In this document: one piece after another, positions 11,115-22,722 of the stretch
Layout of the letters: every line of letters starts with the position of its first letter
How positions within the stretch are numbered: the first letter of the stretch is position 1
Origin: Trichuris trichiura
Taxonomy: Eukaryota; Nematoda; Enoplea; Trichinellida; Trichuridae
Direction: 5' to 3'
Length of the DNA stretch: 64,000 bases
Assembly: GCA_037903355.1 (NCBI GenBank)
Contig: JBAJFE010000038.1
Span: 1,240,001 to 1,304,000, forward strand
Program-made: the position numbers and the translations under genes
The notes under the pieces: generated by a model
The model's input: the letters and a program-made list of their open reading frames with translations, nothing else
What the model was told of the DNA's origin: nothing
Databases searched by the model: none

Positions 11115-14100
11115 CTCTATGGCATCAGAGTGATTACCTGCAGGGAAGTTCCAAGCTAGAATAGTGCGATTTAAACGTAGATGCATTTTTTCGATTCTAA
11201 CAGCCGGCAATATTCAATTCCTCTGTTTTTAGCTCCAATATATTTGAGGCTCAGTGCTACTCTAAAGTGCATCTCTCCCACCACTTTAATGGCCAGCCAT
11301 TTTAATGGTTTTGATCTACCTCAAAACTGTTAGTTTATCTCCCCAATTTTGCTTGGTTGTCGATTTCCGCTTACTAATTTAGGATGCCAAGAACTCTGAA
11401 CTTTGTTTCCTGTCTTCCTCAAGGTTTTACCCATTGACCCTTAGCGATCTTTCAGTTGATAACTCTTCTGCACCGAATGAATGCCATGCCCCATAGGGAA
11501 AATTTTGTTGAAACACTTGACTCGCAGGGTTGATATTGCTGTTGTGTTTGACACTAATGAAGTACTTTTCTGCCCTCGTTGTTACGCTATGCGGACTACT
11601 GTTGCTGATATTATTGTTTACTAAGGTAGTACAACTATTTTAGGTATGCGAGTAGAACTACATGAGGTACGTGAGTCACAAAATTGCTTACCGAGTGCCT
11701 GATCTGGTTGCCCCGTTTGTATATGATGTTTCGGTCATTCTGGTTCAACTGTTGAACGTGAAGAACTTACGTTTCGCAAAGTGCATTCGAATTAGGTTAG
11801 GAAATTGCTACAGCGGTTCGTTGCGCAAAAGTATGCCAACCGACCGGATTACGAGACTGGACATTTTAGCACCTGGTCAGTGTGGTCAATTGATTGCATT
11901 TGCCGTTTACATTGCATTAGGTCGGTGGTCATTTTAAAGTTACAAGAGCCTTTACGCTATTTGCTAGACTTTCCCATGAGGCGGTTGGTAAACAGTTTCT
12001 TGTTTGAACTTCTTTGGCTTTCTCTTTCTGCTGATGACATTGCACAACATCTTCGCACGCGAACGACCAGGTAGACGTGCCTGTCGCCGCTTTTCCCCAA
12101 ATCTTCAAATGGACAGCTATTAATATATACAGGGGGTCTTTGACTAAACGATGTTCTGACATACGGTGGATTCGATAGCAGAAGACATTCACTATGAAAA
12201 TTGTGTTTTGATAGCTACTGAGAGAGATTTGGAAAAGCCGACAGCCAGATTCAAGTGCTTTCGCTAGTTACAAAGAAAAGTATAGAGGAATATGGAAGAG
12301 TTTATAAACAAAACTTGGCGCACCCTAAAGCAGCCAGCGCTTGGTACGCTATCAACCATCAGAGTGGCGTTTTCTTCTTGCTACCATTGAGTCAATCAAG
12401 GAAAAAGGTTCATGGGGTTGTCGCTGTAGCATTGCTATCTTCTTGCAAGTATGAATTGAGTTTACCGAACGGATCAGTGAGCTCTTGTATGTGCATGTAG
12501 ATTAGCGTAGTTGCCATGTACAGAGTTTTATATTTTTAACTTCAGAACAGAGCTGCTGCGTTATGAAACAACCCTGTAAAACCTGATTTTTTCCAGCTGC
12601 AAGCTCATTCAAGACCTCGGGCTGCACGGACTTTTGACGTTCCGTTGGTTCTGGTCTTCAGTATAGGTCCGCTACAGTTCGTCACAGCCATTTCGCCGCA
12701 AGAATCTCTTACCGTGGGAGTTCGCCTTGCTTATGCTGTAATTAGTTTAATATCGTGCAGCTCAATTTCGTCTTAGCATTAACCCAAACCTAAACTCGTA
12801 TGGATGATGGGATTGAACCAATGTGTGGCGAATAGAGAGCAATGTGGAAACTTTCACTAGCAAACCTCAGTTGCCATAATCCGGGTCAGCATTAAATGCA
12901 TTGATTACTCGTCTCGACTTACGACGGAGCGCTTGGAAGGAAATGCATTGTAAGCCGGTAACCCACTGTATATATTTCAAACAAAGTCAAAAGTTCGTCG
13001 ACTCGATTATAAACCACCGTAAGTCGAGATCATCTTTAGTCAGGACGCCTAATCAGTGCGCTTTATGCCAAACCAGACCGCGGCGGTTTCCTGAATGGAG
13101 GTTTCCCCATTGTTCTCTACTTGACACAAATCAATGCAATGCTGTCATTGGTACATGTTAATGAAGATAGAAGCTACGAAGATGCAGTTGAACTTCTCAG
13201 TACTCACGAAGAATTTCAGCATAAGCACAGCAGACAAGCACATGTCGGACGCTGGCACAGCGAAACAGATACGTAGTACTGTAACGAAACCGTACTGAAG
13301 ATTAGAACCCGTTGAATTTGAAAGGTTCGCCGAGCCTATCTTCACAAGATTAAACTCTTGAATTAGCTTATAGTTAAAAGAAATCATGTCGTGCAAGTCG
13401 TCATCGAATATATATTTTTAAATGCTGTTCACATTTATATCCGCGTGAGAATAATTGTTCTGGGTGGCAAACTTACAATTTATTGGAAATCTTTAGGATG
13501 ACATGTCCAGCAGGCTGTAAGGTAATTCCAATGATTCAACTCAGTAGCTAACCGGCAATTCAGCAAAATTTGTTTTTTTAAAGCTTTCATTGTTTTTGTC
13601 ACTATTCCTGCTGTTGCCTTTTGATGTCTCATTTGTACAAATTCATTCATCAGTATTTCTGGGGCAGCTCAGCTTCTTATTTTTGACGCTTCACAGTGGA
13701 AGGTATTAATATTATCCTTACTTCTACGATGTTTCGAAACGTCTGCCAAAGACTGGCCTGCCCTCCAATCGTAACTTGCGTAGGGTTACTACTACCCCTC
13801 AGATAAAGAATAGACGTGATTATTTTTCTATACTGTATTTTACTTTCCACGCACATGCTTTGTTTTTCCTACGAAACTGAGACGTAGCCGCAGGTGTCAT
13901 CCTGACATGCCAGTCGTTCCCCCAAACGCGCACGCTGAAGTTGAAATTTTCATTATTTGAGATGTGCTGCAGTAATGATGGCATTCAATGAACAATGCGA
14001 ATACATTTCTGCGTTAAGCAAAACTAGTATTTTGCTAGTTTTTTCTAAGTAATTGATTAACTGTCCAAGTTAGCGAACATGTTGTCCAAGCAGCCCTAGT

Positions 14101-14454
14101 CTTCAGACGTTCCTTTTTACTTCTCAAACATGCTGCACTTCAGTCATGATAACTGAAGTTTTGGGTCTAGTATGTTGTCTCCCCACCAGAAGTTGAGGCG
14201 GCTACTTCAAAGCGTAATCTGCGATTCTACAGCGTAATAAATGATTGTTATCGGCACAACGGGCGGACGTTATCGTCAGGTTTAGTGAATGCATGGAATT
14301 AAGCAGCTGCGCATGCATTGAAGTTACGGGAAACACAATGGGGCGTGCAGGTGTTCAAGCTGAGACGTCGTCTAGCAATTCGTGAAAAACATCGCAGGTC
14401 AACTGTCCTAGCTGCGGCGTGCCTTGGTAGACATGGTAAATCTCATTCTGCGTT
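11115..14454. other. Intergenic stretch, nothing identified
   Basis: Several open frames of 60-90 codons occur on both strands (for example 11805-12074 and 12255-12500) but none resembles a family I know and none joins to another through plausible splice sites. Short inverted motifs TCTCGACTTACG / CGTAAGTCGAGA at 12911-13030 may be remains of a small inverted-repeat element. I see no RNA gene. Confidence 0.4.
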
Positions 14455-15683
14455 ATGTCTGTCCCGGGATCTAGCGACAACTTCCCATCGACAAATGAAG
14501 GCACCGTAAAGGTGGCACGAAGAAGGCGCAATATACGGAGGGGCATCGACTGGCTGCAGGAGGCAGTGCCAGACGAGAAGGCGGCTGTGCTCTTCCTACG
14601 CGGCAACGGACTGTTGCACAGCGAGAGGCTATGCCCCTCTTGCGACCAGGGGATGCGTCTGGGCCGTGGCGGCATGACCTGGCGCTGCAGCAAACGGTCC
14701 TCCCGCAAGGAATTCTCCGTACGCACGGGCACCTGGTTCGGCGGTAAGTGCACCAGTATTGCAGTTGCCGTTATGCCCGTTATAAGTTGCAATCTGTGCT
14801 TTACAGTGCCGCGCGATAGGTTACCGCTGAAAAAGGCGATCCAGATAATTTACCACTGGAGTCAAGGGCACGCTACGATCAAGTTCTGTGTGGAACAGCT
14901 TGGTAGTTATCCACGAAACTTGTTATGTTGCTGTAGGCATTATCTATTTTTCAGGAATCTGTAGCCAGGCCGCAGTCCGTTGGTGCAGGTATTTGCGGCA
15001 ACTGTCAGCCGACGCGCTGGCCGCAGCACCGGTGCAACTGGGAGGCCCAGGGATGATGATCGAGTTAGACGAGTCGCTCTTCTCGCGGAGTAAGTACAAT
15101 AAGGGGAGGAGGTACCTAGCGCAGTGGGTATGCGATGCTGTAAGCCGGGGAACTGGCGCAGTCCATCTCGAAACCGTGGAAGAGCACTCGTCCAGAACGC
15201 TGGTGGTTATTATACGGTCCCACGTTGAGCCTGCGTCTGCAGTGGTCACGGACGAATGGCGTGCCTACCACCGTTTCCGCCACGAGGGTTACCACCATTC
15301 GCGAGTGAACCACTCCCGGAACTTCGTGGACCGAGTGACAGGTGCGCACACGCAGTCCGTCGAATCGCTGTGGGCCCAGGTAAAACGGGGCAACAAGCTT
15401 CGTTGTGGAACGCAAAGAAGCACGCTTCCGCTCCACCTTTCTGAGTTCGTGTGGAGGAAGCGTATAGGGACTGCTGATGCGTTCGACGCCATCCTCGACG
15501 TCATCCTCCGGTTGCACCCACCCCAACAGGACAGGCCGCCAGCGCCACAGCCGTTGCCACAGTCAACGGTATGTCGAGCGTTTACGTTTTTTTTTCTGAC
15601 GGCGTCTGTCTGATTAGGTACTCCCGAGTAATCTCATCGGATGCGCCTCCAGCGAAATCGATGTGTCGCCTTCGTCAGGCTGA
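14455..15683 (+). CDS. ISXO2-like (IS1595/Merlin-type) transposase gene with three introns
   Basis: Exons 14455-14743, 14807-14902, 14955-15568 and 15618-15683 join in frame into 354 residues with no stop; all introns have GT..AG ends and are 49-63 bp. A zinc ribbon (Cys60, Cys63, Cys78; CPSC...MTWRC) is followed by a helix-turn-helix-like part and then the ISXO2-like DDE fold: Asp167 in MIELDESLF, KYNKGRRYLAQWV, Asp228 in VVTDEWRAYHRF, HHSRVNHSRNFVD with Asn247, and Glu265 in QSVESLWAQVKRG. The expected acidic residues are all present, so the protein may be active. The ATG at 14455 is the first in the frame. The gene is visibly more GC-rich than its neighbours. I saw no terminal inverted repeats, so it may be a stranded or domesticated copy. 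The fourth exon is the least certain: without that splice the frame would stop at 15611-15613. Confidence 0.85.
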
Positions 15684-16313
15684 GCGCCTGCGTTAGCAGT
15701 ACGTATGCTTTTTTCCTTTTTGCGTTACTCATTGCTCGCGTGTTCAGTGATCGCTAAATAACGTTACTTTGCGCTATGCTTCTTGTCGTTTGCGCCACGG
15801 TCAAAACTGCATAACCCAACATCAGCAACGAACACACGTCATGTTAAGGTTTAGGCTTAGGCTAGGGCAGGACAGGATGGCCGGCAGGGTTATATCACGC
15901 ACTTGGAAACAATTACCAGAACAGCCAACTGTTTCCAGGTGTGCAGCGTTCCTTCGCTGATACGCATCGCTCGCATCAGTGCACAGTGAACAATAGCTTA
16001 GGTCAGCCATTGTTCAGGTGACGTAGTAATTCCCATTTGACCTCCTTTGAAGTTGCCGCCCGAACTTTTGGTGGGAAGACAACATAAAAGACCCGTTTTT
16101 TCTGTTCACTGACGATATTGTTTTTTAGTAACAAATTCATGGCGTCTTAGAGCATCATGTTTCATTTCTATTCAGTTGAACTTTAATAACCACTGAGCAG
16201 TTTCATAAGTCCGTTCCGTTTATTTTGAACTAATTTTTTGTACATGGCTGCTCTCACGCCAAGCAGTATATAGGTAATTCTCTTATGACGCGTGCGTATA
16301 ACGTTTTTTTCGC
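15684..16313. other. Intergenic stretch, nothing identified
   Basis: No gene seen. Two perfect copies of TTAGGC, the nematode telomere hexamer, occur at 15851-15862, followed by degenerate ones; this is too short to call an interstitial telomere. Confidence 0.4.
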
Positions 16314-16880
16314 CCATACGCGATTTTCGCATTCTGGAAAGCAGGGGGGTATAGCAAAGTCTCTTTGTATTTTCGTGTATTGATGGTAGACGCACGCTAA
16401 GCTCTAATCTTACGCGCATTCTTCAGCCACGCGCTAGCGAAACGGAGATTCTACTGTGACAAAAACGGTGATGATTCATATCAGATGCTAATCCCAGAAT
16501 GGCGATTAACAACGTAGGAGCCTGGAATGACCTATCGAAACAACGCATACATCATGCTTGGCGAAAACTTATCCCAAATCTGATTTGCGTCTTTAAAGAC
16601 TTAGCGCCTTACGCGAAATTACTGAAAGCTGCGCTCAGTTGGCAAACAAGCTAGGCTTTGAAGAAATTGAATATGAGAATGTTAAAGACATTCTGAATTG
16701 TCAACGGGATAAGCTGACTACCGAAGATTTGCAGGGGAATGAGAAGGAAGAAAAGAAGCAGATGATGAAAAACAGAAAGTTTCTGTACGGCAGCTGACCA
16801 TCGCTGAACTATCAAATGCTCTAGAAACAATTGAGCCAGTGGTTACTATGCAGCAAAATTTGGATAGCCATGAGAGGTGT
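16314..16880 (+). mobile_element. Decayed Tigger/jerky-type transposase 3' fragment, second copy
   Basis: AWNDLSKQRIHHAWRKLIPN is the Tigger-type segment that follows the catalytic core, then LTTEDLQ and an acidic-lysine run, then a broken C-terminal helix. Frames are interrupted repeatedly. The order and spacing match 8041-8590. It ends just before the pogo-type element that starts at 16902. Confidence 0.65.
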
Positions 16881-17277
16881 TTGAGCTAGCTTGCGGTCAT
16901 ACCATGTTTACCCTGTAATAAGACCTCCTCGGAAATACGCCATAGCACTACTTTCAGGGTGTTCGTTAGTATAAGCCCTCCCTGAAAATAAAGCCCAGTT
17001 GCGATCGTCCTCCAGAAAGGCATATTCAGCAAATCCGTTGGAAAAGGTGACGGGCGTATCGTACCTTAAAATAGGCAGCTTATGGATGGTTAAATTATTC
17101 TACTGTATAGTTTACGAGTAAATAAAGTGCTTTGATACACCAGCATTTGTAGTGATCTTTCACGCAGTCCATCCGAACGAATTCTCTCTGCGATTTTTGC
17201 AATTATGTGTGCAACAGGTTGGTGCAAATATGCAGTTATGTTTGCAAAAGGGATTATTATTTTCACCCTCAGGCAAG

Positions 17278-18383
17278 ATGTTTGCAACAAGGAAGAGTTA
17301 TAGTGTCGAGTACAAGAAAGCAATCGTGGAAAACTCTCAAGGCAAGAATCTGACTTCTTTAAGTAAAGAGAAAAAGCTCGATCACCGAATGATTCGAAAA
17401 TGGCGAGCACAGTACGATAAACTCTGTGAAAAGATGGAAGAGGGAAATGCAAAGAAGCGTAAGTGTGGATCAGGTCGGCCGCCATTATTTCCTGAGCTTG
17501 AGGACATTATTTGTGAATGGATTGCTGACAGGAGAACACAGGCTTCCATTGTGCGCAGGTCTGACATTTAGAAATTTGTCCTTGCAATGGCATCACACTT
17601 GGAGATATCCTTAGAAAAATTCAAAGCGTCACAGGACTGGCTGAATAGCTTCCTTCAGCGACACGAGCTGTAGCTAAGGAAGTCGACAACATTGTTCAAG
17701 CCTGAAGATAATGAAGTTATTAAACGCCCATTCGCATTCAAGTCTTTTGTTGACAGAATCGATTTTTCTAAATACTAACTGTCCAACATGATTGCTATGG
17801 ATGAAACTGAAGTGTTTACGGGTCAAAATTTCAAACAACAATTGACCGTAGGGTTGCCTCGTTAGTCTACATTCCTTCCACTGGTTATGAAAGTGCTCGC
17901 GTCACCTGCATTCTGGTAATTCGTTTGGACGGAAAGAAAGTACCTCCTCTAGCCATTACAAGGCAAAAGAAAAATGAAATTGAGCGCGTTTCAGGTATTT
18001 CTGTTTTTCAAACCGAAAAACTCTGGTGCACACAGTCAGTTATAAGGAAGTGGGTTGATTTAATGCTGTGATTTACCTTGCGTGGTAGCCAAAGAGGAAC
18101 GATAGTCTGGGATTCAGCCAGCATTCACAGCTCTAAAGTGATGAAAGACTTTCTTTCAGAGAGAAGAATAAATCAGGTAATGATTCCTGCAGGAATGGCT
18201 GCCTACCTCCAGACTCTTGATACAGGAATAAACAAGCCATTCAAAGATAATTTGCAGAGAGAAATCAATAACTACATTGAAAATAAAACGGAGAGAAATC
18301 AGCGTGGAAACTTTATGAGACCTAGGTTGCAAGACGTCGTGACTTTGGTGAAGAACTCATGGGACAAAATCACTGACAGCTAG
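17278..18383 (+). pseudogene. Broken pogo/POGK-like transposase
   Basis: The frame opens with ATG at 17278, preceded by a plausible acceptor (CACCCTCAG). The N-terminus (YSVEYKKAIVENSQGK...MIRKWRAQY) is a Brinker/CENPB-type helix-turn-helix. GSGRPPLFPELEDIICEWI and QASIVRRSDI follow, and then a TAG at 17569. Reading on in the same frame shows SQDWLNSFLQRHEL, another stop, and AMDETEVFTG with the first catalytic Asp. After a frameshift, the frame ending at 18383 gives TIVWDSASIHSSKVMKDF (second Asp) and AYLQTLDTGINKPFKD (third Asp). The catalytic residues survive but at least three stops and a frameshift break the gene. Confidence 0.85.
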
Positions 18384-18624
18384 CTGCGTTGCCAATGCTT
18401 CACGAGCAGGCTACTTGGACTAGAAATGCTTGCGCAAGGAGAACTCTATTGCAAGACATAAGAGATTGGGCTCAATGGTCCTGCAAGAAATGGAGTCGCG
18501 TGAAATTCAGGCCAGAATTCAGAAATTGGAAATTTATGAAGACGTTCCAGAAAATGATGTCATGACTCTGTTCGAATGAACGTAGCTGTTTCAACATTTT
18601 TCCAGCCCTACATTTATGGTCCTT

Positions 18625-19039
18625 CTTCTAGGTGTTTTGATATTTTTCTTCCTTTACATTTACGCTTCAAATGGGGTTCTGCGCATAAGTAAATGAACAA
18701 ATATAGGGCGTGAAATTCAGGCCTGAAATCATAATACACCATTCCGGAAAATAAGAAGACGTGCCCAGAAAATTTTGAAAGAAAAGAAATATAAGACCAC
18801 GTCTTATTATCGGGGAATACATTCCAGCCTTTTCATTTATGAGTTGACGTGTCTTCTAGGTGTTTCGATATTTTTCTTCCTTTACATTTACGCTTCAAAT
18901 GGGCTTCTGCGCATAAGTAAATGAACAAATTAGGGTGTGGTACCTGAAATCATAATACACCATTCCGGAAAATAAGCCGTGCCATGTTTTTTGAAAGAAA
19001 AGAAATATAAGACCACGTCTTATTATCGGGGAAACATGG
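18625..19039 (+). repeat. Tandem duplication of the pogo element's right end
   Basis: Two copies about 228 bp apart (18625-18827 and 18853-19039) both begin CTTCTAGGTGTTT and both end TCTTATTATCGGGGAA. Each includes the CCATTCCGGAAAATAAG and AAGACCACGTCTTATTAT blocks, so the terminal repeat region exists twice. The two copies differ by small indels. Confidence 0.8.
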
Positions 19040-19189
19040 TACCTTTATAGTTGATGTCTCCTATGACGCGAGATTTTCCAGGATCTTCAAGTGACCAAAT
19101 TCTCGCACTACACGAGAACGGTCTCGATATCATTCGGTACCTCCCTATGTATTCTACGACCCAGTGCAGTTAAATTTTAATATTGCGCT

Positions 19190-20040
19190 CATGAGAAGTC
19201 TCAGCTTAGCTGCAATGATGGAGTATCAGGTCGACAAACAAAAACATCTCCGTTAGGTGCTGCTTTTCCAGTATAACGAAGGATTAAGTGCCGGCGCAGC
19301 CGCTGAAAAGGTTCAAACGGTCTACGGGGAAGAGGTTATTAGTGATCGAGCAGTTAGAATGTGATCTTCCTGCTTTAGGAGAAACATTTTGACCTGAATG
19401 AGAGTGTGAGGTTAAGGAGGCCAAATGATTACACTGAAGAGAGACTGGACGCCATGGTCAGCGAAGACCCACTTCAATCTACACGAGAACTAGGTGAGAA
19501 GGTTGGGTGCGGTCGCTTAACTGTGAGCTGACTTTTGTTAGCGAGGGAAGCCCGGATTGCGTCAGCCAGAGACTATGCTTTCCTTCTGGTGGGATGGTGA
19601 AAGTGTAATCTATTTCGAAGAGACAGTTTCCAGAAAACCGCGAGATCACGGCCGCAGTTGATATGAAGCATGTACGGCGCTTGGCGAGCGATGTTCAGCA
19701 GAAGAGACAGAAGAAGCAGTGTGCCATCATGCTGCAGCGATAAAATGTTCGACCACATACAGCAACACAAAGCAGCATTTCCGCTAACTCGGGTGGGAGT
19801 CCTTCCGATTCCGGGTTATTCGCTGAACCACATTCTGTCCGATAACTAGCTTTTCAGTTTGCTCACTGTCAACGTGTGCAGTGTTTCCTTCAATAATGAC
19901 GAAGGCCTCCAAAAATGGTTTTCCGATTTCTTCTCCTCAAAACCTTGCATTTTAACTGGTTCGGGATAGAAGAGCCGTTCAGTAGTTGGAAAGGAGTGGT
20001 GAATAGTGCAACGGAATAGATTGCTGGCTGAACTCAAGAG
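19190..20040 (+). pseudogene. Mariner transposase relic
   Basis: Broken frames spell a mariner transposase in order: QYNEGLSAGAAAEKVQTVYG (first helix-turn-helix), EEVISDRAVR, a basic RPND-like segment, EDPLQSTRELGEKVGC-like second helix-turn-helix, then after a gap the third catalytic region (LGWESFRF..., PHSVR-like) and EGLQKWFSDFFSSKP near the C-terminus. Stops and frameshifts occur throughout. The middle of the protein, including the first two catalytic Asp residues, is not readable. A related short sequence occurs at 9196-9240. Confidence 0.8.
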
Positions 20041-22669
20041 CTCGTATTGATGGAAAAAATTTAATTAAAGCAGTGAAAAAAGCGGAACGAGCTTATGAAA
20101 CGACCTAATTTTTTTTAGTGGTCATATCGCTTTTCAGATTACATTGCAGACTCACTATGAACTTTGAATAGTACTTCGTAATGGCAGATTACATCGCTTT
20201 TAAAACAGCGTGAGGGCTTATCGAATTTCTAACGGCGTACTCGATTGTCATATTACTTTAAGCAGAACAGCATTGGTTTCTTTGTAACAGTGTAGTCAAA
20301 AGGTCCTTTTTTGACTCACTAAAGTTTTAGGGATGTTATGCATACGTTTCGCAAAGGTAAGTTATAGCTACTGCGTTTAATATTGGCAATAACCGCAGGA
20401 ATGTTGATGCTGCAATGATTGCTGCTTTAGTCTTTCTGGAAATAACCCATCTATAAAGTATAATCACTTATACATAAGCTGCTTATAAAAATTGAGTGTT
20501 TTTGACATTTTTATTAAACGGGCTGACGGTGTGGGTACGCTTACAAACTGTATTTTGCACATGTAAACGCGCTTGGCATTGGTTTAGGTGTGAAGCGAAG
20601 TTTGACGTGTGATTTTCAAAATCATTTGAACCAAAATCCTGCGACGTTCTTTGAATTAATCACCGCCTGATAGGAATGTTATTATGACGGCCGTAGAGTA
20701 TGGACCTTTACAAGCTGGAACTAAACTAGCGATACACAAACAGCCCTAAACCAGCGGAGTTTCACAGCTTTTTTCTTTCCTTAGGCCAAGATCGACCTTG
20801 CTTCTGCTTTATAAGGACTTTAATAGTTCAGAGCGCAGAGCATCACGTTAGCATTACTATGGTGAGCAAGGCTCAGTGATATAGTCGTGGCAACCGCCAT
20901 TCTTTGTTGAAACACCGTTCCTACCCGAGTGTGCGTTTTTTAAAAATAAATACGCCAACCAAAGCTTTTGAAAACGAAACTTCAATGTAATTCGCGGGTG
21001 CTATAGAAAAAGCAGCGATGTTTTGTTCTTCTTTCGCTTAAGTAGTTATGAAGAACGGCTGGTTACTTACATCGTGAAGTCCAAGGCATGCTCATTTCGT
21101 ATTTGCTGCTTTACAGGACAATTTCAGGTAGTTTAAAAGCTTTTGTTGACTTAGGTATGCTTTCTCTTGCTTTTGCATCTGTTAATCTGTTTTGTTTCTT
21201 TCCATCGCTGAGAACTGTAATTGCGAATAGACATGCAGAAGCTGTCGCCAATCCTCAACTCAGATGGGTGCGTTCAGTTTTTACCAAATCAAGGAGAAAA
21301 GGTTGCATGTTAGGCCAATTAATCTTGTCCTTGCATGCATCTAAGTTTTTTAACCTTCCCGTGATGTCTTTGTTAAACTTTCTCATGCTGTTTCCATGTT
21401 GTGGCAGTTTTTCAGTGCCGCAAAAAAACCTCGTTAAGTACTGGCTGTTTCAGCGTTCAGTGTAATTTTTGACCAGAGAGGCAATGGAAACGAGGACAGC
21501 GCTCTCTGATGCAGCCATTATTTTGCTGCCATTACCTAAAAAGCCTGTATACCTGTCCTTCTCTTTGTACTTTTTAAAAGTTTTTTTGACACTTTCTTTT
21601 CACATCTTAGTTGCGTAATCATTACTGGTGCTAACGCTGGCGTCAGGTCGACAAGTCTGCGTTGTTGCCCTAGTTCATCTGACGCTAAGAGCAGGAATCC
21701 TGAGAACTAAAATTCGCAGCATGCATTCCGTTTCTCTTAATGGCATTGGCAGATGGAATTATGAATTCGGTTGCCAGCCTTTGTGTTTCTTAGCTTCTAA
21801 GTCACGGTACTTAGTGTAATTCGATCATTCTACATGTTTTTGTCATCTTCTCGAGGAGCATAAAAACGCGCTTGAAATGTTTAGCTTAGAAGAAACTTTC
21901 AGTCGTTAAAACCATACGCGGCTTGCGAAAGAGTCGTCTAGAAATTTCCTCTCTCTGATGCAGTCTGTCTGTCTTTATTGGTCAGTAAACGCTCTGCTTA
22001 TACTGCATTTTTTATTTGTGGAATAGCAGTCACTTTGGTACCCTGTTTGCTTTGAACTCTGTACAGCAGAAGGCGATGCGTAAACCGCAGCTGTACTCCA
22101 ATGTTGGCAACTTATCTTATCATGTAAATTTCGATAGGGACTGACGAAAAGCAGCACTGAACATTTTTTTCACTGCTTGAACAGAATGGGGAACGCTATT
22201 TAGTGCGACTGCCCTTAATTGACTCTCTAACTGCACATTCAAAAAGACAGAACGTCAGGTAACTTATCGTTAACTGCTGGTAAAAGCATTATTTGCTGTA
22301 TGGAACTTATGGAATCATCTTGCAGTTAATATTCATACGCCAAAAGTCAAACAAGAAGTCAAAAGTTGGCAGTTGATATTCATAGGCCATTATTGTATCG
22401 AAAGTAAACTATAGCAAGTTGGTTTCCACGCAAAAGTTCATTATAACGTGTTAGCTCCCCATAAGCCAACCTATGTGAAGTTTTGCATAACCAATGGAAA
22501 GACTTTCTATAGTTCGAATGAATTAAAAACTGGAATTATATTATTTTCTGGCCGTACGGTTCCCGAATGACCTTATGCTAAAATGGTTAGGAAGCAAATT
22601 CTTAATGCGCATATTAGTGAACTCACCAGTAGTGTTCTTCAGCTTTTTACTTTCTGAATTCCTCGGTAA
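20041..22669. other. Intergenic stretch, nothing identified
   Basis: The longest open frame (21088-21465, +) is hydrophobic but resembles nothing I know, and it has no splice partners. A loosely conserved block at 22380-22460 (GCAAGTTGGTTTCCACGC) recurs at 23970-24050 on the other side of the collagen gene. Confidence 0.4.
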
Positions 22670-22675
22670 TTTATT
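22670..22675 (-). terminator. Poly(A) signal AATAAA of the collagen gene
   Basis: AATAAA on the minus strand lies about 50 nt past the collagen stop codon, a normal distance for a short nematode 3' UTR. Confidence 0.6.
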
Positions 22676-22722
22676 TGAAATAGCAGCAAAGTAGAAATAA
22701 AATTGACTACTGGTGGCCACAT

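Larger units (their letters stand above)
16902..19039 (+). mobile_element. Pogo-type DNA transposon with TA target duplication
   Basis: Both ends are visible: TA followed by CCATGTTTACCC at 16900, and GGGGAAACATGG followed by TA at 19041. The inverted repeats agree for about 12 bp (CCATGTTT-CCC) and continue into a related ATAATAAGAC stretch. TA duplication with a pogo/jerky-like transposase inside fits the pogo branch of Tc1/mariner. Length 2138 bp. The transposase is broken, so the copy cannot move by itself. The right end carries a tandem duplication (18625-19039). Confidence 0.8.

Noticed and set aside
14355..14792. 145-codon minus-strand frame overlapping the ISXO2-like gene
   Set aside because: Shadow of the GC-rich transposase exon; no family match.
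15851..15862. Two TTAGGC telomere hexamers
   Set aside because: Only two perfect units; easily by chance.
21088..21465. 125-codon hydrophobic frame as a membrane protein gene
   Set aside because: No recognisable motif, no splice partners, and base composition like the surrounding DNA.
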